NCBI GenBank assembly: GCA_958496175.1
Contig: OY292279.1
Location: 3,224,001-3,288,000, forward strand
From: Sisyra terminalis
Taxonomy: Eukaryota > Arthropoda > Insecta > Neuroptera > Sisyridae
Direction: 5' to 3'
DNA: 64,000 nucleotides
In this document: positions 49,294 to 62,750 of the stretch, one piece after another
Layout of the letters: every line of letters starts with the position of its first letter
How positions within the stretch are numbered: the first letter of the stretch is position 1
Made by a program: the position numbers and the translations under genes
Notes under the pieces: model-generated
Databases searched by the model: none
What the model was told of the DNA's origin: nothing
What the model saw: the letters and a program-made list of their open reading frames with translations, nothing else

Positions 49294-50640
49294 TAGGGTG
49301 GGTCAAAAAAATCGATTATTTTTTTTTACAAGTGACGCGGAAAAATGGGTTGCAAGACGCCTAAAAAAAATTCTCACCAAGTATGAGCTCTTAATTTTAA
49401 TAGGAACATCCTCCGCATCGCAGTTTTGTATTTTTTTTTCAGTCCAATAGAAAACAATTCATACCTCATCATTTATCGATTGTACAGAAAAATGTTTTGA
49501 AGGAATTTTTAAGGAAATTTAATGCTCTACAAAAAAGATATCTTATATTTTTTCCGTAAGCCTCACCATTTGAATGATATTAAGGATTTAATTTTGATTT
49601 TTGTAAGACAAATTTCATTTTTGTTTATGAATTTTATAACTTGACAAAAAATGACTCTTATACAATGCGCAATACAAATTTTTGTTGGAAATTAACTGCT
49701 CTATAAAAATGGTTTCTTATGTTTTGGCGATTAAATAAACCCTTCAAAAGATATTCATCATCAAACTTTCATGTGTACGGGTTTTAAAAGTTTTTGATGA
49801 GATATTCGCATAATTTTAATTGAATTTATAATTTTTCAGAAAATTTACACGAATTTTAGTTTTTATCAACTGAGAAACTTCAAAAAATTTTTCAATTTTT
49901 TTTTTATACTGAAATATATCATAATAAATGTATAATGAAAAATTTACTTTTTTAATAATAAATATTTAACTAAGCGATAAATAATGTACAATTATTTTTT
50001 TTAAATGGAGACAAATATACTTAAGTATAAAAAAAAACTTGAAAAATATTTTGAACTTTCTTATTCGATAAAAACTAAAATTCGTGTAAATTTTCCCAAA
50101 AATTATAAATTAAATTGAAATTTTTCGAATATCACATCAAAAACTTTTAAAACCCGTACACATGAAAGTTTGATGATGAATATCTTTTGAGCGGTCAATT
50201 TAATCACCAAAACATAAGAAACCATTTTTATAGAGCAGTTAATTTCCAATAAAAATTTGTATTGCGCATTGTATAACAGTCATTTTTTGTCGAGTTATAA
50301 AATTCATAAACAAAAATGAAATTTGTCTTAAAATAATCAAAATTAAATCCTTAATATCTTTCAAATGGTGAGGCTTACGGAAAAAATATACGATACCTTT
50401 TTTGTAGAGCATTAAATTTCCTTAAAAATTCTTTCAAAACATTTTTCTGTACAATCGATAAATGATGAGGTATGAATTGTTTTCTATTGGACTGAGAAGA
50501 AAAAAAACAAAACTGCGATGCGGAGGATCTTCCTATTAAAATTAAGAGCTCATACTTGGTGAGAATTTTTTTAAGGTGTCTAGCAACCAAATTTTCCATT
50601 TCACTTGGAAAAAAAAAATCGATTTTTTTGACCCACCCTA
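49294..50640. mobile_element. Foldback element, family B, complete (1347 bp)
   Basis: Begins TAGGGTGGGTCAAAAAAATC and ends GATTTTTTTGACCCACCCTA, with TA borders. The arms pair through GAGCTCTTAATTTTAATAGG (49388) and its complement near 50530, CAGTCCAATAGAAAACAATT (49440) near 50480, and AATGCTCTACAAAAAAG (49522) near 50398. The end core GGGTCAAAAAAATCGATT resembles GGGCCAAAAAAATCGACT of family A. There is no transposase. Confidence 0.85.
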
Positions 50641-52114
50641 CTAATACAGCGAAACGTCGCTAACTAATATTGAAGTTGGGTCTATTGAAGCCAGAAATAT
50701 TACTTGCTTTTTGTGTGTAGAACTGACAATGTTTAAAAGAAAAGTAAAATTTTAAAAGCTTTCAAGTTCAACAATTCGCCAGGAATTTTCACAAAAGAAT
50801 GGTTTGACATCTTTGGCAAAAAAAAAAATACTAAAGTAAATTTCTATTTTGAAAACTTTTCATTTGGAAATTTCAATTCAACTTTTCAGCTTCATCTGTC
50901 TAATATAAATCGGAATTGTCATGTGCTTCGTGCAATATTCAATGTCGTAGTTGGGTTACAGTATTGAGACATGAAAATAATTTGTAACATGAAATTTCCA
51001 TTTAAATGTGACATAAATTCAAATACAAATCAAACGTGAAATAGTATGTATAGTACCTATACTCTGCGCCAATGTCATATCCAGACGCATAAATTATACA
51101 TATTCGAGCCCATCAAATATCCATCTGTTAATCACAAACATACCGAAATTGTTACATACCTTCATATCATGGTACAAATCCTTTACGGATTGTAATTAAC
51201 GAATGACATCCTGAATTGTATTACATATAAATGACAATCACAATCGTACTATGTCATAATGGAATAAAACATGACCCAAAAGCAGTGGTATAAAAGTGGT
51301 ATCAATTTTAGCATTTTCGTGGCTGAAATTTTAAAATCAATGACTTAAATTTCGGAACAAATCTATCATGATTTTCCCGTCAATAATAATCACTATGTTC
51401 TAGTAAAAATTCTACGAAAATCCAACATTATTTACTGAAAAAATTTTAGTAAATTAAATTACTAACACTAATCGATAAAATGGTGAGATTTTTGTCGTAC
51501 TAACTAAAAAGTAAATCTTGGAAAAAAAAATATATACCATTTTACTGTTATATATTCGCTTAATCTGATAAGTTTTCAAATTTCCATCCAACTTATAAAG
51601 TAATACTTAATCATATACTTTTATTGATAAATAAAGAAAAAAATACTCCAAATTAGTGAGCTTAAACGCGGTTTTGGCAAAGGAAAAGCGAAATGAAAAA
51701 TTTGGACCGCAGTGATCCAAGAAGTTAGACGGTTATGCAACCCAGTACACATAAAAGTGGAAAAATTTTTGACGTCATATTTTTGCTGCGTTCAACTCGT
51801 CCACCTACTTTGAGCACAATAAAATTAAATGTTTTCCACGTTGAATATAAATCACAACAATTATATTTGAGGTAAATAATTCAAATAAAACGATGGACAG
51901 TAGAATGATCCATAAGTTACTAGTTTTTAATTTGTTTCCACTCTTTACCTTTTATAACATTTGATCTACTAAATTATGAATTAGGTTTTAGTGTTGGAAT
52001 ATTAAAAGGTCACATACTTTAGGTCTCAACTTTTATAATTTAAAACAGAGAATTAAACTTAAATAATTTATGTAAATGTTCTTTAAGATATCTTTCACAC
52101 TTATACTTTAACTT
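50641..52114. other. AT-rich non-coding stretch
   Basis: No gene or repeat recognised. Sequence is rich in A/T runs with no open frame over 60 codons starting at ATG. Confidence 0.5.
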
Positions 52115-52196
52115 TTTTTTTAAATAAGAAGAAAATTCAGGTTATTTAAGATCTTTTTGTTTTTTATTTTTTATTTAATATTTTTATTGTTCAATT

Positions 52197-52233
52197 AGCT
52201 ACGTTTCGTTACTAATCGTAACTTCCTCAGGCT
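52197..52233 (-). ncRNA. Candidate hammerhead-like motif (intact core)
   Basis: Mirror copy of 53045-53081: on the - strand AGC, CTGAGGA, A, GTTAC-GATTA-GTAAC, GAAA, CGTA, GCT. Core strands CUGANGA and GAAA are intact; the extra A precedes helix II. Confidence 0.35.
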
Positions 52234-53044
52234 TCTATAACAAATTAAAATAATTATAAAATATGTCAATCATACATAAATTTCAAAATTATAATAATAT
52301 ACATATAATATAGATCATATAAAATATATTTGTAATTAAATAATAATAACTAACTCAAAATTTCAAAATATGACAAATATCTTAAAAGATATTGTTATAA
52401 AAAATTGAATATATAATAATAAAATTAATTAATAAATACCTTGATTCGCAAAATTATATATTTTTAATTTAAATTCAATAAATAAATAAAAATTAAAAAA
52501 TTACACACTCTACCCATACACATTGCATGTAAATTCAGTGGCGCCTAATGAGCCCAACTAACATCCAACCGCGCGTTATTCAAACATAGGTCCACCAATA
52601 TAAACTTTTTTTACACTGTTTTTTTTTAAATTTATAAAGCAAATTAGAATATATCCCACTTAAATTTTCTGTGTGTGTTCTTAAATGTACATTATTATTT
52701 AAAAATATGTGAATCATTTCACTAATATTACGTTTGTAATTAACTTTCTCTTTATCTAAAATTTTGACATTATAAAAATCGAATTGATGACCGGTCTCTA
52801 GGTGAATTTAAATTAAAAATATTTAATTTTGTGAATCAAGGTATTTATTAATTAATTTTATTATTATATATTTAAATTTTTATAACAATATCTCTTAAAA
52901 TATTTGTCATATTTTGTAATTTTGAGTTAGTTATAATTATTAAATTACAAATATCTTATACGATCTATATTATATGTATATAATTATAATTTTGAAATTT
53001 ATGTATGATTGACATATTTTGTAATTATTTTAATTTGTTATAGA

Positions 53045-53081
53045 AGCCTGAGGAAGTTACGATTAGTAACGAAACGTAGCT
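53045..53081 (+). ncRNA. Candidate hammerhead-like motif (intact core)
   Basis: AGC (53045-53047) pairs with GCT (53079-53081) as helix I; CTGAGGA (53048-53054); extra A; GTTAC/GTAAC helix II with loop GATTA; GAAA (53071-53074); self-complementary ACGT for helix III; A as the base before the cleavage point. Helix III is too short to close on itself, so only a dimeric arrangement could work. The hairpin differs in sequence from the 23518 copy yet keeps the same framework. Confidence 0.35.
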
Positions 53082-53163
53082 AATTGAACAATAAAAATAT
53101 TAAATAAAAAATAAAAAACAAAAAGATCTTAAATAACCTGAATTTTCTTCTTATTTAAAAAAA

Positions 53164-56100
53164 TATAAAAGCTGAGATCTGAATTTTATCATCTACTATA
53201 CTTCAACTATAATGACCATTGCCGAAGATAAGCAATTCTTTTGAACCAAATTTTGAGCAAATTGGTTACATTGACCTTCGCAATAAAACTTGATATATTA
53301 TTACATAGAAGAAACACTTTAGGAGAAAATAAGACAAAAAGGGAAAAAGAATCAACTGGCAAACTAAGAAATACGATTTATAATCATTTTCTGCTTATTC
53401 TTCTGCAGATAATAGCAATAATAGCAGAGCCGATGTTAGAGTTTTAAACACTCCGGACCAGACAAAGTTTGGCGCTTTTTTATATGTATTTACGACAATT
53501 TAAAAGAAAATAGCGAAAAAAGAAAAATTTTCTTCTTGATTAGAACTTATTTTTGATTGCCCCGGGTAGTCGTCCGACATGCCAACCCCATTATTTGTCT
53601 CTGAATGATAATGAGATGACTTAAATCATTTCAATTTTTTTTGGCCAGGAAAGATATTTCTTAAAAGATTATTCAAGATTATAATTTAGCTGTTGGCTTA
53701 AATTTCGCTAATTAAGCTCAATTATCAAAAAGCTACCGTTATTTTGACTTCTAAGCTCAGAAGTTTGATTAAATGAAAAAATATTTCAAAGCAACTTGCT
53801 AAATCTATAAAAAGTTACTTTAATCAATAAACTGTACTTTGGATTGGAGGATGCATTAGAAGATTAAATCTTCCTTAGATCTGACATTTTATCAGCTATT
53901 GAATTAGTGGTCCCAAAATTATAATTTTTATAATATATAAAAACTATTGGCCGAAAATTAATCGAAAAAAACTTTAAAATTGCAACTTTCTATTATAACA
54001 ATTTCACTGATTATTAGGAAAATTTTTCATGATTTTTATTATATTTTTTGACGTGGATTCATGTAAATGATATCCCATTGAAAGTTCTAGCTGGAATTCA
54101 TCATGCATGTTAGATGACGAAAGCAATAAATGCATCGAAAGTATCAGCTTTAAGTTACAATTAAAGAAATTGAAGCTTTTACAACTATTTGCTTTTTTAT
54201 TGCACTTGTTAAGTCAAAATACTAATTAAAAACACCAATGGTTTAAAAAGTTCCTGCAAAATATCTCCAAACTTGAAAAGATTTGGTGGAGTTTGGAAAA
54301 AATAATAAAGCTTACACCAAAGTCTCTATAAAAAGCTTTGTTTTTTTTAAAGCTTTGTTTGGTAACGAGTATCTACTGAAATTTACAGTAGAATGATTTT
54401 GGTTGTGAAGAAGAAAGGGTAGAAAAATTGATATAAAAGAATACTTTGGAATATAATCCAATCATTAACCAAAATATCAAAGATTTCATTTTTTTTGTAA
54501 AAGCAATGCAATTTTTCGACTTGGTTACCATCTAATGAAAGCTTTAATAGAACAATTTAATAAGCTACTCTTATAAAAATACGGCAAACTTTATTAAACA
54601 AGCTTTTCCTTTTACAAAAGTAATTGAAAAGAATTAATTATTATAATTATTATCCAGTATTTTTGTCTGTTAGACATTCTTCTGATTGATTTAAATTATT
54701 ATTTTAAAATTTGTCTTTTGATAAAATTCGTAAGCTTTAAGGGTAGGTGGTGACCCTTAATTATTATTAAATATTTTCTTAAAAATCCTGGTCTAATTTT
54801 AAGTAAAATAAATGAATTTTATAGGTTGAACTACCATTTTGTATAAATTTTGGATAAATCGTGATGAGTGAGTAAAGTAAATTATTGTTTTCTTTAACTA
54901 TAGATTCTTGCTGCCAAATTCAGAAAAGATAGCCAAGTCCTTCAAAATTCATATTTTTTTTCTACCGAGCTTTTGATTATTATTTTTTCTGGGTTATTAA
55001 ATTTTTAGTTCAATACAAGTTTCAGGATTTGAATACTTTTGATCAGTTTTCGGACGAATAAAAATCGCAGGTAATCTCTTTAAAAATTTGATACTCTGGA
55101 AGAATTGGAAGATGTTATTGTTAAGATAATATTTCAAACATTTGCAATGAAAGCTTTCTCGGTATAAGCTTGTTATACTCAAACGAATAAAATGACCATA
55201 GAAATTTCACACTTGAATATTTTTTCCTTATTTTTCCCTTGAATTAGCATCATTTTCCTCCAATTTGCCACGTTCAAAGGAAACCATTAGTCCAGTTTCA
55301 TTCCTATTTTTATTTTATTTTTTTGGGCCAGCCCCACATCAATTTCCGCTACGCTTTTATTTTGCATACACTTTCGCATTATTTGATTATGGTCTTTTTC
55401 CATTCCGGGTTGCCGTTGGACATTTTTGTATATATATATTTTCGTATTATCTCACATTCTACCACCCCATATGGGCTGAGGAAAGGGATATTCAATTTCA
55501 AAAAGCTAAGTGTAAAAAAGGCTCCACATTGGGAAAATGAAAGGGAATAAGAATGGCGATGGTTATTTGATCAGAAGACCATTATAAAAACAAGACGAGT
55601 GGAAGTAAAATCATTATGGTAATAAGAAGTGACCCTAAGTTTAGTTTTTTTTTATGCTGTACTGTAGTTTGAATTAATTTCAACCCTTAAAAATTGCAAC
55701 ATGTTTTATTTTAAAGTATGTAAAGAATTTAATTTCGATACTTTTAAAACTTTTTAATAAATTTCATTGGCAAAATGTAAATTTTTCCGCAAAACACAAG
55801 TCAATACTTTGTCCACCCCTACGTCATATTTTCGAAAATCCTTTCTGTCCCTTACCCCGCCTTCATCATCTTATAAAAGTAATTTTATAAAAAAAAAATC
55901 AGCAATTTTTTTTTTCAAATCAAACGTAAGTTTTTCAATGATCCTTCCCCTTTCCAATGTCCCACTGTGTCATACTTTCGAATAATTTTTCTATCAATTA
56001 TATTTCTCACCCCAATTCTGTAACATCCCCCTGAAAATAAAAACTAATTTATCTGGACAAATATTTTTCTTCTTAATTGGACATCAATTTTTTGGAAAAT

Positions 56101-59100
56101 CCCTCCCCATACTCTTGTCAAAGCTTGACAGAAAAAAAACTATTTTTTTTAAGTAATTTTATCAAAAATCTTTAAAATTTAAAAAAAATAATGACATCAT
56201 TTATTGAATGGAAATATGGTAGGCGAAAGGACTTTACTGAAATAACACATAACGAAGTCACTTTTCCTTTGACCATCACCAAATTGTGGCCCTCGAGGCA
56301 CGTTCGAGGGTGTCCAAAACAACATAAGAGGCACCCTCATTCGCATTCATTTGACAGGGATGAAAAAATTATAGAATTCGATATTTCACGAGAAAACTCG
56401 AAAGGAAAACGAAAATATTTACAGTTTCTTTAATATGCCAGCACTCCAATTGAACATCCCTTCAAATTCAACCCTTTTAATCACACCCCCGTTACATCAA
56501 TAAGCCACATTGAATGAATTTTGTTTGGTTTACTTTTCAAACGCAAAATTTTCTCTCATTTTCAAGTGGCCACGCTTAAAATATTGACATTGCCGATATT
56601 TAACGTCTTTGTTCCCATTCCCCACAATCATCCCCTGGAGAATTTCAACCCGATAATTTTTATTTATTAGAGAAAATCAGCTTTTTTTTTCGTAGCCAAA
56701 AAAATAGTTTATTTCAAGTATGTTAAAGTATATGGTTTACTCACAGGGGTGGTTTTCATATTTATTTTCGTATTTAGTGGTTTTCAATTACACGTCAAAT
56801 ATTTTAGGGGTTGTTTCAATGTTTTTTCGGGGTAAACAAAACGACCACATATGGCACACATCTCCACAATCTCATTCTCATTTCCCATCACTTCCTCGGC
56901 TTTGTGTGTATAATATGTAAACATAAAATGCACGAAGCTACAGATTTTCTCCATTTTCTAATCAGATTCACCCTTGTCATTAAAAACATGAGATGAAAAT
57001 CAATGATGCTGGAACAACTTGGTCCACAGAAATATGAATTTTAAATTTCAACAAGTAAATTCATGTTTTTTGTATTTGGTTAGAAATCAGTGTAAAAATT
57101 TCCAAATCTATTTTTCCATCCCCTAAATTGGGCTTCACATATTGAGTTACACAATGGCATATGTTCGTTTACATATATCTTTTCAAATAAGCTCATAGTA
57201 TCATAAAAAGATGATTTATTAAATTTTGAATCATATTACACCTACCTTTTTGAGAGCTTTGAGCTTTTGAAGAAGTGAATATATATATATATACAAATGT
57301 GGCTTGCCCAACTTCAAACGAGCTTTCTAAATTGAGATGCCGAGAAAATTGAATGATTTTCCGCTACCCACTTTCACTGCACTTTCAAACGCAAATCAAC
57401 ACAACGAACCACGCACCCTTTATCCACTATTTTTGATATTTTTAAGGGATGAAAATTGAAGCTGAAAAACCCAATAACACTTCACTTATTCTATATGATA
57501 TTTACATGTTTCTTTTGTGTATTCAAATTTAATTTGGCCCGGAAAATGAAAAACAGATTCGGGAAGTTAGGGTGAGGTTTTTTTTTTTTTTTTTGGGGAA
57601 AATTTGGGAAGAACTGTACCGAGCTTGTTTGGGGCTGTGACGGAAAATGCACTAGCTGCATTTGAACTGCACGTGCATCGAAATGGGTTACATTGGTGTT
57701 GAATGGCGTAGATTGTGCACAGGGGGAGGAAAAGTTGCGTCAGTGCAATAGGTGACCTACATTTTCTCTAGTTCACTGCTTCAATAGTTTCGGATTTCAA
57801 AAGATTGCAATTTTCCAATGAATTGTTGAAAAATATTCAAAATTTTTCAACCCTTAAAATCTGGTCCATTGTTAATAAATTTTTATCAATGAAAATAAAT
57901 TGCGAAGCAACTACTTTATCGATTTTAAGTGACAAATCCATCGTTAAGTACTCAATAATGCATCTCAACCTGTCCTTTTATATGATCCACATAATTTATT
58001 TGAATAATTAATTAATAAATTCCAATTACAGCAACCCTCCTAATTCCATCAACGTATCTTCGTCATTTTCAAATTAAATTTCTTAAAATCTTTTTAATTT
58101 TCTAATGAAATTTAATCCGCGTAATTTATTTCTTTCAAATGAACTCCATCCAAAGCGACCACCCCCGCCAACTGCATTCTCCTGAGAGCAAGTCAATGCG
58201 GCAAGGGATCGAGCGGCATGGGGAAGGCTAATTTAGATCCTTGAGCTTTGCGGTTTAATTTCATTTTCATTATGTGCAAATGAATAAGACGGTGATGTCG
58301 TCTCAAGTTCTGGTTGAGATTTTTTTAAAAAATTTCCCCCCACCGCTGTAAATCACTTCATCAAACATTCCTGCACACCCTCGAGGAAAAATAAAAATGG
58401 GAAAGACACGGAAGGGTTCTTATTTTAATCAATTTAATTTGATTTTTGTTAACATATATATTTGATTTGATTAATTTCACTTGATTCCCCTTTCTTTTTT
58501 TCCGTTTTTAATTTTTTGAAGTCGTCGCTACCCTTAAATGCATCCCGTTTGCACTCCCCAAGGAATGAAAGCCAGCCATTTACACGGTTGACTGGCACTC
58601 CATTTAGGGTTCAATTGATTTTTTTTAATGCTTTTAAGACGAAAAAATTTAGTCACGATTTTTTTTTTTAATATTATTATTATTTAAATTTGAAAACAAC
58701 CCTTGTTTGTAGCGCGCACCACTAATTTTACACATTTATGCGCTATTTTGGTTTTGCACACATATACATTTACGATTCCGGTTCCGTTTTGAATATATTA
58801 TCGTTGCCGAGGCAAGGAAGTGGGGTTGGTAGACGAGGCTGTTTTTAAGGGATGATAGCATTGAAAGTAATTTCAAAATTTGCACAGTCGTGCGTAAAAA
58901 CGCACAATAATCGAACGATTCTCTAGTTAAAAGGTCTTTAACTGGCACTAAATATCCTTACAACCCCTACAAGGCATTGCAACCCTTTAAAAGTAACATA
59001 TTTCGATTGTCTTCATTTTTGATTATTATTACAACATTTCCGTTGAAAGTAATTTTACATTCATCATCACGAAATCTTTCATTTCCCATTTATCTCCATC

Positions 59101-60249
59101 CCCCATCAACCACCAACCCTTTTGCCTGGTGTTTTATCATCCCTATCAATCTGATAAATCTTACATTATTATACACAGACACATACATCATGCATGGTCG
59201 CCTTTCTTGCCATCCTCGTGAAATTACCAATCTAAAGTCAACCCTTTTATTTCTTCATCCCTTCTTAGACAGAGACCGAAAAGAATTTCATCCCACTCCC
59301 TCCGCCACATGGAAATTCATCCACGTGTCGGATATTCACTTTTAAATCAAATAATCGCTCCGAAAAATGATGGAATGTTTAAACGGTTGGGTGCAACAAA
59401 CCGGATAAGGAACGAGAGAATAAATCCCGAAGGACAGGGAAATTTATTATGAGAAAATGCCGGGGGGTTGTGCGGGGGATGAAAAACTGAAAAGATCTGA
59501 CTTATGTCGAATTTTAATAATATGTTTGCATATTTTAATAAATAACAAAAGGGAAATTACGTGGAGGTTGGGATGAAAGATGTATAGAACTGTGGTTTTT
59601 CAATGAATTTCTAATATTACTACCTCACGGGGGTTGTTTCAACCATAGACTACTAGATCGTGTTGTTTAAAACGAAAACCCTTGTTACACAAATAAATTA
59701 AAAGTAATTCATGCGGAATAATTTTCAATATTATAATTATTGTTACGATTATTGCTCTGAAAGCTTAGCCACGTGAAAACCGAGAAAAAGCTTGGATATA
59801 ACACCGAAAAAAAACCGCAGTAAATAATTTTATTCATTAAAACATTTTTCCTCGACAACAATGTGCAGGTTGTTGCAGAATATTAGATTAGGTGTTTTGA
59901 AATTAAATTTCTATCGGAGGATGAAAAGTTGCGATTAGTTTTCGCAAACTTTCGCTTCGTTTTCTTCATTATTTCTAGCAAACTTAATTTCCGTGCGATT
60001 TTGTCTCGCTTATGAGATATCTTTCGTTGGTGTTTCCGTCGTTGGTATCGTCTAAAGTTGATACATATGTGAAAATTTAACTTTGTTTACGCCGGTGCGA
60101 TTATGTATGAGCTCTTTTCTCGTAAATATTTTAATGACAACACAATTTCCGATGAAAGTTTTGCTCATTTTGTTCTATTGAATCGAAAGTTTTCCCAGTA
60201 AATGAGAGTTTTCGACGAAAATAAATTTCAATAGACAATTGACGAGGAA
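53164..60249. other. Long non-coding stretch, no gene seen
   Basis: About 7 kb with no supportable gene, RNA gene or copy of the foldback families. It contains pyrimidine-rich patches, a (TA)n run near 57280, and small frames (55265-55540, 56191-56433, 58977-59345) with biased composition and no gene structure. The - strand ORFs are no better. It may be intergenic or intronic. Confidence 0.5.
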
Positions 60250-62750
60250 TTTGTTAGAGTAATAGAGTTTAGAAAATCAAGGATTGTTTTACAGTTTTCC
60301 TCGAAAACATATTGGTTTTTTGTATAAAACACAGATCAGCTATTGGGGTGGGTCAAAAAAATCGATTTTTTTTTCACTAGTTACATAAAAAAAGCAGTTT
60401 TTAGGCTCTTAAAGAAAATGTTCGGTAAAGCTGAGCTTTTAATTTGAATGATAAGATTCTCTGTAATGTAGTTTTAAATACATTAACTCAGTTCAATAGA
60501 ATAAAAATCGTATTTTAAACTTTATCATTTTGTAACACTTTACTTATACTTTTGTAGAAAATTAAGCGTTCTACAAAAAAGGTTTCATATTGTACATTTC
60601 ATTGTTCATATTGGTTCGCAAGATAAAAAATTCACAAGCAAAAAACCAATTTTTCTTCATATAGTCAAACTTCATTCGTCAATGCCTTCAAAATGGTGAA
60701 ATTTACAGCGAAAATAAAGAAACCTTTTTTGTAGAACGTTTAATTTCCTACCAAATGATATATAAAATTTGGAAAACGATGAAGTTATGTGCAAGATATA
60801 AATTTTTATCTATTGGACTGAGTAAAATAGAAAACTATAGTAAAAGGGTCTTCCCAATTTACATTAAAAGCTCAGCTTTGGTGAAAATTTTCGTAAGAGT
60901 TTAAAAACCATTTTTTCTATGTAACTAGTACAAAAGTCGATTTTTTTTGGTATCCATTGAAGTTATCAGTCTTGAATTTAGGTATTTGTTAGAGTATTAG
61001 AGCTTAGAAAATCCAGAATTGTTTTACAGTTTTCCCCGAAAGCATATTGGTTTTTTGTATAAAACACAGATTAGCTATTGGGGTGGGTCAAAAAAATGGA
61101 CTTTTTTTCACTAGTTACATAAAAATAGAAAAATAAAAGTGTTAAGGCTCGTATAGGAAATTTTCAGCAAAGCTGAGCTTTTAATTTGAATGGTAAGATT
61201 CTCTGCAATGTAGTTTTAAATATATTTACTCAGTCCAGTAGAATAAACATATTATTTTACTCTTAACTTTAAAAATTTGTAAGTATAAGTAAAGTGTTAC
61301 AAGTTTTTAAAGTTAAGAGTAAAATAATATTTTTATTCTACTGGACTGAGTAAATATATTTAAAACTACATTGCAGAGAGTCTTACCATTCAAATTAAAA
61401 GCTCAGCTTTGCTGAAAATTTCCTATAAGAGCCTTAACACTTTTATTTTTATGTAACTAGGGAAAAAAAGTCGATTTTTTTGACCCACCCTAATAACCGG
61501 TTTATGTTTTATACAAAAAACCAATATGCTTTCGGGGAAAACTGTAAAACAATTCTTGATTTTCTAAGCTCTAATACTCTAACAAATTCCTAAATTCAAG
61601 ACTGATAACTTCAATGGATACCCAAAAAAAATCGACTTTTGTACTAGTTACATAGAAAAATTGGTTTTTAAACTCCTTACGAAAATTTTCACCAAAGCAG
61701 AGCTTTTAATGTAAATTGGGAAGACCCTTTTATTATAGTTTTCTATTTTACTTAGTCCAATAGAAAAAAAAACATATTAAGCTTATAACATTATCATTTT
61801 TTAAATTTTATATATCATTTTGTAGAAAATTAAACGTTCTACAAAAAAGTTCTCTTATATTTTTTCCATCAATTTCACCTTTTCGAAAATATTGACGAAT
61901 GAAGTTTGACTATATGAAGAAAAATTTGATTTTTGCTGGTGAATTTGTTCACCAGTTACTAGTTACATAGAAAAATTGGTTTTTAGAAACCTTTAGAAAA
62001 TTTTCACCAAAGCTGAGCTTTTAATTTTAATTGGGAAGAACCTTTGTATTATAGTTTTCTATTTTACTCAGTCCAATAGAAAAAAAATCATATTAAGCTT
62101 ATAACTTTATCATTTTTTAAATTTTATATATCATTTTGTAGGAAATTAAACGTTCTACAAAAAAGGCCTCTTATATTTTTTCCGTCAGTTTCACCATTTC
62201 GAAGATATTGACGAATGAAGTTTGACTGTATGAAGAAAAATTTGTTTTTTGCTGGTGAATTTGTTCTTGCGAACCAATATAAATTATGAAATGTACAATA
62301 AGTAACCTTTTTTGTAGAACGCTTAATTTTCTACGAAACAGGTTACTGATACTTTTGTACAAAAAAGGTTGCGTATTGTGCAATTCATAATTCATATTGG
62401 TTCGCGAGAACAAATTCACCAGCAAAAAACCAATTTTTCTTCATATAGTCAAACTTCATTCGTCAATATTTTCGAAATGGTGAAATTGACGGAAAAAATA
62501 TAAGAAACCTTTTTTGTAGAACGTTTAATTTTCTACAAAATGATATTCAAAATTTGGAAAACGATAAAGTTTTGAGCAAGATATGATTTTTTTTCTTTTG
62601 GACTGAGTAAAATATATAAAATTATAATACAAAGGATCTTCCCAATTAAAATTAAAAGCTCAGCTTTGGGGAAAATTTTGTAACGGTGTCTAAAAACCAA
62701 TTATTTTATGTTGCTAGTCAAAAATCGATTTTGAATGTCTACTGAAGTTA
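60250..62750. mobile_element. Nested family B foldbacks forming a large palindrome
   Basis: At least three family B units are packed together. Unit 1 starts TATTGGGGTGGGTCAAAAAA at 60341; unit 2 is the complete palindrome 61076-61492; further arms follow from about 61630 to 62710. The flank TTTTGTATAAAACACAGAT before unit 1 recurs before unit 2 (near 61054) and inverted after it (near 61510). Modules ACGTTCTACAAAAAA (61834, 62151) and CTTTTTTGTAGAACG (60723, 62287, 62508) recur. No transposase. Confidence 0.8.
61076..61492. mobile_element. Small family B foldback at the palindrome centre (417 bp)
   Basis: Begins TATTGGGGTGGGTCAAAAAA and ends TTTTTTTGACCCACCCTA. Arms of ~200 bp are almost identical, including GCTGAGCTTTTAATTTGAAT (61162) and its exact complement near 61400, with a centre near 61285. 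This very regular palindrome suggests recent formation. Confidence 0.85.

Larger units (their letters stand above)
52115..53163. repeat. Inverted repeat, ~360-bp arms, ~330-bp spacer
   Basis: Arms 52115-52475 and 52803-53163 are mirror images with few differences, from AAATAAGAAGAAAATTCAGG at the outside through GTTCAATTAGCTACGTTTCG to TTGATTCGCAAAATTATA inside. Each arm carries a hammerhead-like motif (52197-52233 and 53045-53081). The spacer has no repeat match and includes GCGCGTTATTCAAAC. No coding frame. Confidence 0.85.

Noticed and set aside
58977..59345. 122-codon + frame
   Set aside because: No ATG-based gene model with splice or promoter support; the residues are Pro/His/Ser/Ile-biased from a pyrimidine-rich strand.
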